This document shows, piece by piece, positions 7,469-16,620 of a stretch of DNA of 60,468 nt (the stretch's first letter is position 1; each line of letters begins with the position of its first letter). This stretch comes from Bacteroidales bacterium (GTDB lineage: Bacteria > Bacteroidota > Bacteroidia > Bacteroidales > Muribaculaceae): NCBI GenBank assembly GCA_014800795.1, contig JAAVFL010000015.1, positions 1 to 60,468 of the forward strand, given 5' to 3'. Under the pieces are notes generated by a model, which was not told the origin of the DNA, ran no database searches, and saw only the letters and a program-made list of their open reading frames with translations. Position numbers and translations under genes: made by a program.

Positions 7469-8452
7469 TCAGCGCAGACGCAACTTCTTGCCCGGACTGA
7501 GGGTCGATTTGGTGGTAAGACCGTTCAACTTGCAAAGCTGACGGACTGTAACACCATTGCGCGATGCTATGCGGCCGAGGGTATCTCCCTTACGTATCGT
7601 ATAGGTTGAGGATCCCTTGCTCGAAGATTTTCCTGACGACGAAGCCGCAGGGCGTGTCGGATGGGTTGCCTGATACTGGCGCGCATATTCGCTGTTGGCT
7701 GCCGGATCGTAATTGCGGGCTTTCTTGTAGTTGTTTTTATCGAAAGTATATGTATCCGTATGTACGGTCTGGTTTGCGAAGTCGAAAATTGCAGCTGGAT
7801 TGATGGGGATACCCATATAGCGGGTTTCGAAATGAAGGTGAGAGCCGAAAGAGCGTCCGGTGTTTCCACCGAGGGCGATCGGGTCGCCGGCCTTCACATC
7901 CTGATCCTCATCTACGAGAAACTTCGACAGGTGGCCATATACGGTCTCTAGACCGTTCGTGTGGCGCATGATCACATAATAGCCATAACCCTTCTTCTCA
8001 AAGTTTGTCAGACGGATACGGCCATCGAAAGCGGCATATACCGTGTCGCCTGTCTGAAGCTTCAGATCAACACCCTTGTGTTCGCGACGGAAACGTGGAC
8101 GATAACCATAGGGCGATGTCACATAGCCCGGACACGGCATCGCGAAATTACTTACATTTATTTCTTTCATATCGGGAACTTCCATGCCTGCGTATGCGTT
8201 TACACTACGGGAGTTCCATCCTTCAAGATAGATATCTAATTCCGGTTCTTCCTCTTCTTTGAACAGATTGTCGAGGAAGTCCTGGGTATCCTGCACCGAA
8301 ATCTGGTTGCCGATATTCTCCTGCTTGGCGATTAGGTCGCTGTGTTCGGCCTGATGGGCGCTGGGGAGGCGGTAAGTCTGCGCGTCACATGTGAAAGTTG
8401 TGAACAGTGCGGCTGCAAGAATAGATATGGTTTTAAGCGTTGTCTTAAGCAT
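7469..8452 (-). CDS. Secreted M23 peptidoglycan endopeptidase with C-terminal LysM
   Basis: 327 residues. A signal peptide (MLKTTLKTISILAAALFTTFTCDA) leads to a linker, then a lysostaphin/M23 domain (about residues 105-225) with the zinc ligands HKGVDL and HLHFE and the intervening GNTGRSFGSH. After a Ser/Pro-rich linker a LysM repeat ends the protein (TYTIRKGDTLGRIASRNGVTVRQL). All metal ligands are present, so it should be an active peptidoglycan peptide hydrolase acting in the periplasm. It is a single-gene unit; ndk lies 155 bases upstream in the same direction. Confidence 0.93.
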   Translation of the reverse strand: MLKTTLKTISILAAALFTTFTCDAQTYRLPSAHQAEHSDLIAKQENIGNQISVQDTQDFLDNLFKEEEEPELDIYLEGWNSRSVNAYAGMEVPDMKEINVSNFAMPCPGYVTSPYGYRPRFRREHKGVDLKLQTGDTVYAAFDGRIRLTNFEKKGYGYYVIMRHTNGLETVYGHLSKFLVDEDQDVKAGDPIALGGNTGRSFGSHLHFETRYMGIPINPAAIFDFANQTVHTDTYTFDKNNYKKARNYDPAANSEYARQYQATHPTRPAASSSGKSSSKGSSTYTIRKGDTLGRIASRNGVTVRQLCKLNGLTTKSTLSPGKKLRLR

Positions 8453-8607
8453 CGTTTGTTTAGTGTCTTGGAGAGATTTTTCTTTTATTTTTTATTGGCT
8501 TTCCGCTACTGTGCCATCGGGGTTACGCTGCCCCGGAGCCATGGAATACGGAAAACTGTTAATTTGCGCTGTGCCTTGTCTTTGCCTGCTTTTGTAAGGA
8601 AGATTTT

Positions 8608-9075
8608 TTACATCTTGAGTTCGTCGGGCTCGTAGAGGGCGGGGGTCACAAGCGGCATATAGTCGAAAATCTCTTCCGGACGGAAGAAACGGGCCAGCTC
8701 TATGACTGCATTCTCTGGAGAATCGGACGCATGGACGATGTTTTCCTGACCGCTCATGCCGTAATCACCGCGGATAGTACCGGGTACCGCTTTACGGGAA
8801 TTGGTCGCACCTGTCATACCTCTTACTACTTCTACAGCGTTTACACCCTTAACGGCCATTACCACTACCGGAGTTGCCATCATTGATTTGAGCAGAAAAT
8901 GAAAGAACGGACGATCTACAAGGTGCGCGTAGTGTTCGCGGAGAATCTCTTCGGTCAGCTGCATCATTTTCATGCCTGCTATCACAAGACCTTTCTTCTC
9001 AAAGCGGTTTACTATCAGACCTATCAGTTCGCGCTGAACGGCCGACGGTTTGATGATTACGAGAGTGGTTTCCAT
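8608..9075 (-). CDS. ndk: Nucleoside diphosphate kinase
   Basis: 155 residues, transfers the gamma-phosphate between nucleoside triphosphates and diphosphates in the cytoplasm. TTLVIIKPSAVQR at the N-terminus, GMTGATNSRKAVPGTIRGD and the phospho-acceptor histidine in NIVHASDSPENA are all present and in family order. Length is slightly above the bacterial norm owing to a longer C-terminus (FDYMPLVTPALYEPDELKM). It has its own promoter region. Confidence 0.96.
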   Translation of the reverse strand: METTLVIIKPSAVQRELIGLIVNRFEKKGLVIAGMKMMQLTEEILREHYAHLVDRPFFHFLLKSMMATPVVVMAVKGVNAVEVVRGMTGATNSRKAVPGTIRGDYGMSGQENIVHASDSPENAVIELARFFRPEEIFDYMPLVTPALYEPDELKM

Positions 9076-9210
9076 TTGGCAAAATAGTTATTGTAAACAA
9101 GTCGCCCGTGGTCAGATCCAATCTGACCTCGGAACTTCGGAGAGCGAAATATGGTTTTCAGGGAGAGACGTCTAATCTGAATTGCCTGATTAAAAACCTT
9201 TTCCGCACCT

Positions 9211-9218
9211 CAAAGTTA
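9211..9218 (-). promoter_or_regulatory. Promoter -7 box for ndk
   Basis: Minus strand TAACTTTG, with a TTTC-like -33 about 19 bases further upstream. It implies a 5' leader near 130 bases. The remainder of the gene-free 9076-9422 stretch is AT-rich with no other feature that I can name. Confidence 0.5.
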
Positions 9219-9422
9219 TAAAAAATAACGCCTACGAAAAAATTTCTCCGTATTAAAATATACTAATTATATCACCGGTATATTAAATTTACGCTATAAC
9301 GCATTGAATGTCAGCGTAAAGATAAAAATATGTTATACAACATGTTTTACATTTTTTATATTTCTCTCATGGCCGGGACACCCTCTATTCAGAGAATGAT
9401 CGCATTGAAATACCGGTACGGC

Positions 9423-11540
9423 TCATGATATACGGGACAGATCGAACTGACGGGAATACAATTGTTTCAACTCCGGAAGAAGCATCTCATGGCCCGGGGC
9501 GGTGAGGGGCGGATCTGCATCGAGAATATCACACGCACATTCTCGGGCCAGCTCCACCAGCTGTCCGTCGGTAGCTATGTTCGCTATATGCAGGTCGAAA
9601 GGTATGCCACTTTGAAGTGTACCTTCAATATCACCGGGCCCGCGCATCTTCATATCTGCTTCCGCTATCAGGAATCCGTCGGTAGTCGAGGTCATCAGTT
9701 CAAGTCTCTTGCGGGTATCGCCGGCGATACGGTTTTTTGTCATCAGCACACAGTAGCTCTGTTCAGCTCCGCGTCCAACTCTTCCACGCAATTGGTGAAG
9801 CTGCGACAATCCGAATCTCTCGGCATTCTCGATCACCATCGTCGAGGCGTTGGGAACATTCACCCCTACTTCTATAACTGTTGTGGCTACCATGATATCG
9901 GCCTTATGTTCGGCGAACAGTTTCATCTGAAAATCCTTCTCCGAAGGTTTCATCTTTCCGTGAACATATACGACACGATACGAAGGAAACGAATCCTTTA
10001 TTATCTCATATCCCTCCTCTAGACTGCGCAGATCGAGCTTCTCGTTCTCCTGAATCAGAGGATATACAATGTATACCTGTCGCCCTTTGGACAGCTCACG
10101 CCCTATTGCGCGGTAAACATCCGTGCGTTGATTGTCATAACGCAGAAGGGTGGTGATAGGTTTGCGTCCCGGGGGCAGTTCGTCGATAACCGATACATCC
10201 AGGTCGCCGTATACAGTCATTGCAAGTGTGCGCGGTATCGGTGTCGCTGTCATTACCAGCACATGGGGTACCTGTGTATTCTTCTGCCATAGGCGTGCCC
10301 GCTGCATAACCCCGAAGCGGTGTTGCTCGTCGATAACCACGAAACCAAGCCGGCGGAATCTTACATTATCCTCTATCAGGGCATGTGTGCCTACAAGTAT
10401 ATGCAGCGATCCGTCTTCAAGTTCACGGTGTATGATATCGCGATCTTTCTTGCGGGTTGATCCGGTCAGCAATCTCACGTTCACACCCAGAGGCGCCACA
10501 AGCGCACGCAGCGTTTCATAATGCTGCGTGGCAAGTATCTCTGTCGGAGCCATAAGGCACGCCTGTGTGCCGTTGTCGAGCGCCATCAGCATTGCCATCA
10601 GTGCCACTATTGTTTTTCCTGAACCTACGTCTCCCTGCACAAGGCGGTTCATCTGTTTACCCGACCCCACATCCTTACGGATCTCCCTCAGCACCCGCTT
10701 CTGTGCATCGGTCAGAGGAAAGGGGAGTACTTCGCTGTAGAAACCGTTGAAAAATCGCCCGATACGCGGAAATGGTATTCCCTGAACAGACGATGCACGA
10801 TGGTGGCTGAAGCGCTGTATGTTGAGCTGAAGATAGAAAAGCTCCTCGAATTTCAGCCGTTCGCGCGCACGTTGCAGCGATCCGTTGTCCTGCGGGTTGT
10901 GAACCTCCCTCATGGCCCGGTCACGTCCCGTCAGCCGGTAGCGTTCTATGACCTCCGGCGGCAATGTCTCAGGAATATCCTTTATGGCCGACAGAGCGTT
11001 CTGTATCCACATAAATATATTGCGCGACGATATGCCGCGGTTCCTGAGTTTTTCAGTAAGTGGATATATACCGCGCAATCCCCCCGTGGCGGCAGCCGAT
11101 TCCGGAGGATCAACCTCCGGATGCACCATGCTCCATCGTCCGTTGAATTCCTGCGGTTTCCCGAATACTATATATTCACGCCCGGTCTGATACAAGTCTT
11201 TCAGTGCCTTTATACGCTTGAACCATACTACCTCCATCGTGGCGGTTCCGTCGCTGAACAAGCCTACGAGGCGCATCTTGGCTCCCTCTCCCTGGGTGGT
11301 GAATGTGACGAACCTCCCTTTTATCTGTACCGAAGGCATCTCGCCGCTGAAATTCCTGATCAGATAGATCTGGGTCCGGTCCACATAGTGCGATGGGAAA
11401 TGATTCAGCAGGTCGTGGCACGTGCGTATCTTCAGCTCCTCTTCAAGAAGCTTCGCACGTGCCGGCCCTATCCCTTTCACGAATTTTACTTCTATGTCGC
11501 GCGGTGTTTTCAATCGTATGCCTGTGATTATGTCACTCAA
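9423..11540 (-). CDS. recG: ATP-dependent DNA helicase RecG
   Basis: 705 residues; remodels stalled replication forks and Holliday junctions. An N-terminal wedge/OB domain (VKGIGPARAKLLEEEL, then about residues 50-160) is followed by the helicase core: Walker A GDVGSGKT, DEQHRFGV as motif II, MTATPIPRTLAM as motif III, and C-terminal motifs with TTVIEVGVNVPNA and QLRGRVGRG. Length is normal. No ATG is available at the front; the first start is TTG at 11540, which overlaps the end of ispD by eight bases (TTG AGT GA), so translation is probably coupled to ispD. This unusual start is the main uncertainty. Confidence 0.95.
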   Translation of the reverse strand: MSDIITGIRLKTPRDIEVKFVKGIGPARAKLLEEELKIRTCHDLLNHFPSHYVDRTQIYLIRNFSGEMPSVQIKGRFVTFTTQGEGAKMRLVGLFSDGTATMEVVWFKRIKALKDLYQTGREYIVFGKPQEFNGRWSMVHPEVDPPESAAATGGLRGIYPLTEKLRNRGISSRNIFMWIQNALSAIKDIPETLPPEVIERYRLTGRDRAMREVHNPQDNGSLQRARERLKFEELFYLQLNIQRFSHHRASSVQGIPFPRIGRFFNGFYSEVLPFPLTDAQKRVLREIRKDVGSGKQMNRLVQGDVGSGKTIVALMAMLMALDNGTQACLMAPTEILATQHYETLRALVAPLGVNVRLLTGSTRKKDRDIIHRELEDGSLHILVGTHALIEDNVRFRRLGFVVIDEQHRFGVMQRARLWQKNTQVPHVLVMTATPIPRTLAMTVYGDLDVSVIDELPPGRKPITTLLRYDNQRTDVYRAIGRELSKGRQVYIVYPLIQENEKLDLRSLEEGYEIIKDSFPSYRVVYVHGKMKPSEKDFQMKLFAEHKADIMVATTVIEVGVNVPNASTMVIENAERFGLSQLHQLRGRVGRGAEQSYCVLMTKNRIAGDTRKRLELMTSTTDGFLIAEADMKMRGPGDIEGTLQSGIPFDLHIANIATDGQLVELARECACDILDADPPLTAPGHEMLLPELKQLYSRQFDLSRIS

Positions 11541-12255
11541 TTCGGGAGTTCGTATTCCCGCAACGCTTTTGTGCGTTCCTTTCTTCCAGAATAATCTCCG
11601 CGATTTTCAGATCAATCGGGGTCGTGATTTTTATATTCTCACGCGATCCTTCCACAAGCACTATATTACCGAAACCGGCCGCAGCCATTACTGAAGCATC
11701 ATCCGTGAAGTCGCTCTGATAGGGGAGGGCGTAAGCCTCGCGCAGGCGCCACAGACTGAAAGCCTGGGGGGTCTGCACACTCCGGTAGTCCGATCTGTCG
11801 ACCGGCTCCGATCCTACTCCGTCTGCATCCATCTTTCGCAGGGAATCCGTGATATCAACTACCGGAAGAGCCCCGTCCGTATTACGGGCATAGGCCGCTG
11901 TCTTACGGATTACATCACAGGAAACGAGCGGTCGGGCACCATCGTGAATCAGCACAATGCTTCCGGCAGGAGTATCACTTAGTGAGCATACCGCGTTTTT
12001 TACAGACTCCCATCTTGTGGTTCCCCCTTCCGCTATGCGTGGAGATTCAAATCCATATTCCCGACATAATTCTTCCCAAAAACCGCGCATCGCATCCGAC
12101 AGCACAACCACAATCTCGCTCCCGGGCAAAGCCGACCGGAAAGCATCGATAGTATGCATCAATACTGGTTTGCCGCAGAGTGGCAGAAATTGTTTCGGCA
12201 TATTACCGCCGAAACGCGATCCTGTTCCGCCTGCCACTATGATTACTGTCTCCAT
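11533..12255 (-). CDS. ispD: 2-C-methyl-D-erythritol 4-phosphate cytidylyltransferase
   Basis: 240 residues; couples CTP to MEP in the non-mevalonate isoprenoid pathway. The glycine-rich CTP loop GGTGSRFGGNMPKQFLPL at the N-terminus, HDGARPLVS in the middle and TDDASVM near the C-terminus are diagnostic. dxr, the preceding pathway step, is also in the window (27.9 kb) but unlinked. The gene leads an ispD-recG operon. Confidence 0.95.
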   Translation of the reverse strand: METVIIVAGGTGSRFGGNMPKQFLPLCGKPVLMHTIDAFRSALPGSEIVVVLSDAMRGFWEELCREYGFESPRIAEGGTTRWESVKNAVCSLSDTPAGSIVLIHDGARPLVSCDVIRKTAAYARNTDGALPVVDITDSLRKMDADGVGSEPVDRSDYRSVQTPQAFSLWRLREAYALPYQSDFTDDASVMAAAGFGNIVLVEGSRENIKITTPIDLKIAEIILEERNAQKRCGNTNSRIE

Positions 12256-12370
12256 TTATCTGATTATAAGTAGGTAAGTGATGAGGTCGCATGCTTGCCA
12301 ATACATAGCGGATTCAATTTTCCTGCCGATCCGGACATACCCTCTCCATACACTCAAACTCTGTTCGCAA

Positions 12371-12378
12371 CAAAATTA
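12371..12378 (-). promoter_or_regulatory. Probable -7 box for ispD-recG
   Basis: Minus strand TAATTTTG, giving a leader of about 110 bases before ispD. No well-spaced TTTG -33 is seen. Confidence 0.4.
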
Positions 12379-12454
12379 GCAAATATTCGCCGAAATACAG
12401 CTCACCTAAGCTAAAAACCGACTTACTGATACACATGTTCCCGTAAAAATTTTC

Positions 12455-12462
12455 TAAATTTG
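12455..12462 (+). promoter_or_regulatory. -7 box deciding the glycosyltransferase start
   Basis: TAAATTTG. Transcription would begin near 12469, which rules out the GTG at 12468 as start and favours the ATG at 12480 with a leader of about ten bases. Confidence 0.55.
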
Positions 12463-12479
12463 CAGAAGTGTTACATCCC

Positions 12480-13652
12480 ATGGAACAGATTTATTTTTCA
12501 TTCGATAATATAGAGGCGGTTGGATGGATTGCGGTGGCCGTTGCCATTTGTGCCGCCGTGTGGTTATTGCGTTTTTATCGCGCTCGTGTGCTTTCAGTAG
12601 CCGAGGCTGCCGATGCCTCCGAACCTGAAGGTCCGCTACCCCCGGTCTCGGTAATAATAACCTCATCAGGAAATGTAGCCGCGCTTGAGAAAGTTCTCGA
12701 AGATGCCGCGGCTCAGAAATATCCCGCTAAAGTTGAACTTGTCGTTGTCAACGACGGTAAATCAGGCGACATAGCCGATGTAGTGACCCGTTTCGGCCTG
12801 CGCTATCCCGACAGGGAGATATACTATACCCATGTCCCCGATGAAGCCCGCAACCTTAGCCGTAGAAAGCTTTGCATCTCACTCGGCATCAAGGCTTGCC
12901 GCTACGATTATGTCGTGCTTACATCTTCCGAATGTACACCGGTGTCAGATCGTTGGCTCTCCCTTATGATATCACCCATCGCCGCCGGAAAAGAGGTGTC
13001 GCTCGGATTCGGATATATTGCCGGCCTTCGCGGAGCCATGAACCGGTTCGACGAGGTGGCTACTGCAACCACATGGCTCTCGGAGGCCATAAAAGGGAAC
13101 CCCTATCGGGGATGCAGCTTTAACCTCGCCTATCGCAAACAGCTGTTTTTCGATGCCAAAGGCTTCGCGCGCACCCTCGTGCTGCATTATGGCGACGATG
13201 ATCTGTTCATCAATCAGATCACTGACAGATACAATACGGCGGTTGTCCTGTCCCACGACGCTCTTGTTAGCGCCAATTTCGATAAGCCCTCCGCTCAGTT
13301 CCGGGAACTGCGTCTGCGTCATTGTTTTACAGCGCGGATGCTCCATGGCGATGCCGCTGCCCGATGGTTCTTCCGTTTTTCAAACATCATGTTGTGGATA
13401 TGGCTCGCCGCAACTGTCGCAGGCGCTATCCTCACACTTCCCAATGCCCTCCCGTCCTGCATCCTGCTGTTGATTGTCCCGGCGCTCTGGATTCCCGTTG
13501 TTATGGCATGGCGACGCACCGGAGCAGCACTGGGCGTGCGTCTTGGGGCGGCGTTTCTCCCGTTTATGATAATGTTCCGGTGGATCCGCACAGTGCTGTG
13601 GTCTGTTATATGCGGCATGTCCTCGCGAAAGAATCATACATGGCGCAACTGA
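12480..13652 (+). CDS. Membrane-anchored family 2 glycosyltransferase
   Basis: About 390 residues from ATG 12480. One N-terminal membrane segment (residues about 10-28) is followed by a GT-A domain: PPVSVIITSSGN, VELVVVNDGKSGD, then LGFGYIAG and YGDDDLFINQ, where the acidic cluster is plausibly the metal/sugar-nucleotide site. The usual DxD is replaced by SSECTPV, which is less acidic than in most relatives. Two to three membrane helices form the C-terminus (about 300-380). It probably polymerises or transfers sugars on the inner-membrane surface. It leads a forward cluster with an amidase, a second glycosyltransferase and DUF4922, pointing to envelope glycan metabolism; donor and acceptor are unknown. 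Confidence 0.82.
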   Translation: MEQIYFSFDNIEAVGWIAVAVAICAAVWLLRFYRARVLSVAEAADASEPEGPLPPVSVIITSSGNVAALEKVLEDAAAQKYPAKVELVVVNDGKSGDIADVVTRFGLRYPDREIYYTHVPDEARNLSRRKLCISLGIKACRYDYVVLTSSECTPVSDRWLSLMISPIAAGKEVSLGFGYIAGLRGAMNRFDEVATATTWLSEAIKGNPYRGCSFNLAYRKQLFFDAKGFARTLVLHYGDDDLFINQITDRYNTAVVLSHDALVSANFDKPSAQFRELRLRHCFTARMLHGDAAARWFFRFSNIMLWIWLAATVAGAILTLPNALPSCILLLIVPALWIPVVMAWRRTGAALGVRLGAAFLPFMIMFRWIRTVLWSVICGMSSRKNHTWRN

Positions 13653-13705
13653 TTTCCCATCCTTAATTCTATTCCTGTTTCTCACTGCAATAAAAATTTT
13701 TTTCG

Positions 13706-16471
13706 ATGCCTCCCTTTTTTCGCAGACTCGTCGCTTTTGCAATTATTATATCCCTATGCCTCTCATCTGTTGAAGGAGCGACACGCAAAAAACGTACAAC
13801 AAAAAAACGCACACGGACAACGCGTGTGATAAATAAGAAACCGACCTTCACCGGCCCCATGAGCGATGCCGAACCCTTTGTCGTACGTCAGTCCGGTCAT
13901 CCCGCTCCGCGTGGTCTTGATGGACGCATTATAGCGCTCTGGCAGAGCCACGGGCTATATTTCGATCAGGGTACAGGTCGGTGGCAGTGGCAACGTCCCC
14001 GCCTGTTCGGAACTGTCGAGGATCTTTTCTCACAGGGATACGTTATGCCATATCTCATGCCTATGCTTGAGAATGCCGGCGCATACGTAATGTCGCCGCG
14101 TGAACGCGATCTCTCCACAACAGAAATAATCATTGATACCGACGGCTCGCTGTCCGGCGATTTCTATCTCACCGAAGGTAAACATAAATGGACCGAGGGT
14201 GTCGCCGGATCAGGCTTCGCTCTTCCGCGCCGCGAACTGTTCAATGGCGACAATCCCTTCACTATGGGTACTTCCGAGAAAGTTGCGGTAGTAGGCGAAA
14301 ACGATGCGGCTGCACAAAGTACCGCCGTGTGGACTGCTGATTTCCCCGAGCGTGGCAATTATGCAGTGTATGTATCATACGCCTCTTACCCCAACAGTGC
14401 CACAGATGCACGCTATACGGTCAACCACCTTGGCGGTAGTTCGGAGATAACGGTTAATCAGAAGATGGGCGGCGGCACATGGATATATCTCGGACATTTC
14501 CCTTTTGCAAAAGGGACGCCTGCAAAACCGGCGGTTGTACTCACAAACTGTTCCGCTGACAAAGATGCCGTAGTATCGGCAGACGCCGTGAAGATCGGAG
14601 GCGGAATGGGAAATGTCGCCAGAGCCGCAAAAGGTGATTCCCGTTTTGACGCATACACATCCGGAGCCCCGCGTTTCACGGAAGGAGCCAGATATTGGCT
14701 TCAGTGGGCCGGTATGCCCGAAAGCGTCTACACCGAATCGGAAGGTACCAACGACTATACCGACGATTATAAGAGCCGTGCCCTATGGGTCAACTATCTT
14801 GCCGGCGGATCCGAGATGCTTCCCGGTAAAAATGGGCTTGGAATACCGATTGATCTCGCCCTCGCCTTCCATACCGATGCCGGAACTACACTCGACGGTT
14901 CGGTCGTGGGAACACTCGGAATATATTCCACCGACGACGGAAACCTGCTCGGAAACGGACGCACACGTCTTGAGAACAAAGACCTCACAGACTATGTCAT
15001 TGGATCTGTCGTGAGCGATATCCGTGCCCTGCATCGTCCTGATTGGACCAACCGCTCCATACGCGACAAGAAATACTACGAAATTCGTGAGACGAAAGTA
15101 CCGGCGATGATCATCGAGCTGCTGTCACATCAGAACTTCGAGGATATGAAATTCGGACTTGACCCCCGCTTCCGGTTCGATGTTTCAAGGGCTGTTTACA
15201 AAGGTATTCTCCGTTTCCTCGCCCGCCGCTACGATGTCCCCTACATAGTTCAGCCCCTTCCGGTCGGATCATTTGCGATCACAGCCGACGGATCACGACG
15301 CTACCGCCTTTCATGGTTGCCTGTCGACGATCCTCTCGAACGAACCGCCACCCCCGACTATTATATAGTGGAGGAACGTGTCGACAACGGAGCATTCCGT
15401 GAGATAGCTACAGTTAAATCACCACATTACGATGTGAATATCACCGATAACGCCATCCACTCCTACCGCATCATCGCCGGAAACGATGGCGGACGGGCAT
15501 TCCCCTCCGAGGTTCTATCGCTTTACGACAACGGAACCGGACGACCCGATGTGAACATCGTCAATGGATTTACACGCATTTCGGCCCCTGACTGCTTTGA
15601 GGCAGGAGAATATATGGGCTTCAACTGCCTCTCCGACGGAGGTGTACCCGATGTCATGGATATAATATCTACCGGCGAGCAGTATGAGTTCCGCGAGTGG
15701 ACTGAATTTGTCAACAACGAACGTCCCGGTTTCGGAGCCTCACGCAGCGACATGGAGAAGGAGATCACCATGGGCAACACCCACGATTTCGTCTACATAC
15801 ACGGACGGGCCGTCAGAGCGGCCGGAAAAGGATTCATATCGGAAAGCATGGATGCCTATCTGTCCTCCGGGGCTTCAGACCACACTCCTCTTATACTTGA
15901 TATCATTTTCGGTAAACAGAAGGAGATAGCGCCCGGCAACGGGGCTATGGGTACCAGATATAAGACATTCACACCCGAACTTCAGAAACTCATCACCGCA
16001 CACTGCCAGGCGGGCGGAAGTCTGCTCGTAAGCGGCGCGTATATCGGCGACGACCTCCTCGGCAATTCCTACTCCGATGCCGCCCGCAGAGAGAGCGACA
16101 AAGCCTTTGCAAACGATATACTCGGATACGACTGGCAGGTGGGTAAAGCATGTGTCGACGGTAAAGTATCAGTAATTCCATCGCCATTCACAGCGATAAC
16201 TCCCGCAACGTTTACATTCCGGACGGTTTCTACGGCAGACAGCTACGGCGTTGAATCGCCTGATGCAATACATCCCGCCGGTTCCGATGTGTTTGCTGTG
16301 ATGCGGTATGATACCACAGGGCTTACGGCTGCAACCGCTCTGTGCCGCATCGCTTCAACAGGCAAACCATATCGGGTTGTGGCAATCGGATTCCCATTTG
16401 AAACCATTGTCGGCGAGACCTCGCGATCCAATCTGATGACCGACATTCTGCGCTACCTTTCACCCCGCTGA
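13706..16471 (+). CDS. N-acetylmuramoyl-L-alanine amidase split by a golvesin/Xly-CBD-like insert ('xanthan lyase' type)
   Basis: 921 residues with a Sec signal peptide (about 1-25). The first half of an Amidase_3 domain follows (IIALWQSHGLYFDQ, TVEDLFSQGYVMPYLMPMLENAGAYV, PRERD; about residues 70-150). A golvesin/Xly carbohydrate-binding-like module (about 165-300, AVWTADFPERGNYAVYVSY and VSADAVKIGGG) is inserted before the second amidase half (GIPIDLALAFHTDAG and the catalytic-glutamate motif MIIELLSHQN; about 340-500). A fibronectin-III-like stretch (about 515-600) and a Rossmann-like C-terminal domain of unknown role complete it. Zinc-type His/Glu positions are intact, so peptidoglycan amidase activity is likely; the common label 'xanthan lyase' reflects only the inserted module. 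Confidence 0.82.
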   Translation: MPPFFRRLVAFAIIISLCLSSVEGATRKKRTTKKRTRTTRVINKKPTFTGPMSDAEPFVVRQSGHPAPRGLDGRIIALWQSHGLYFDQGTGRWQWQRPRLFGTVEDLFSQGYVMPYLMPMLENAGAYVMSPRERDLSTTEIIIDTDGSLSGDFYLTEGKHKWTEGVAGSGFALPRRELFNGDNPFTMGTSEKVAVVGENDAAAQSTAVWTADFPERGNYAVYVSYASYPNSATDARYTVNHLGGSSEITVNQKMGGGTWIYLGHFPFAKGTPAKPAVVLTNCSADKDAVVSADAVKIGGGMGNVARAAKGDSRFDAYTSGAPRFTEGARYWLQWAGMPESVYTESEGTNDYTDDYKSRALWVNYLAGGSEMLPGKNGLGIPIDLALAFHTDAGTTLDGSVVGTLGIYSTDDGNLLGNGRTRLENKDLTDYVIGSVVSDIRALHRPDWTNRSIRDKKYYEIRETKVPAMIIELLSHQNFEDMKFGLDPRFRFDVSRAVYKGILRFLARRYDVPYIVQPLPVGSFAITADGSRRYRLSWLPVDDPLERTATPDYYIVEERVDNGAFREIATVKSPHYDVNITDNAIHSYRIIAGNDGGRAFPSEVLSLYDNGTGRPDVNIVNGFTRISAPDCFEAGEYMGFNCLSDGGVPDVMDIISTGEQYEFREWTEFVNNERPGFGASRSDMEKEITMGNTHDFVYIHGRAVRAAGKGFISESMDAYLSSGASDHTPLILDIIFGKQKEIAPGNGAMGTRYKTFTPELQKLITAHCQAGGSLLVSGAYIGDDLLGNSYSDAARRESDKAFANDILGYDWQVGKACVDGKVSVIPSPFTAITPATFTFRTVSTADSYGVESPDAIHPAGSDVFAVMRYDTTGLTAATALCRIASTGKPYRVVAIGFPFETIVGETSRSNLMTDILRYLSPR

Positions 16472-16557
16472 TTCGAAATACCAGCTGATCATCACTGTAT
16501 TCTGTAGCATACGCCGATTTTATTTACATACTTGATATGGATTTTGGAAGTATTTGT

Positions 16558-16565
16558 TATCTTTG
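16558..16565 (+). promoter_or_regulatory. -7 box upstream of the second glycosyltransferase
   Basis: TATCTTTG, about 55 bases before the ATG at 16621, indicating that the last two genes of the cluster can be transcribed separately. Confidence 0.5.
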
Positions 16566-16620
16566 CGGTTGGATTGCTATGCGATCTTATGCTCGACAAA
16601 TTTAATCAGAATACTTGCTT

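Noticed and set aside
7218-7535. 105-codon minus-strand frame after the M23 gene
   Set aside because: Overlaps the C-terminus of the LysM domain in another frame and runs through the hairpin and MITE end.
10800-11594. 264-codon plus-strand frame inside recG
   Set aside because: Entirely antisense to a clear RecG gene; no recognisable motif.
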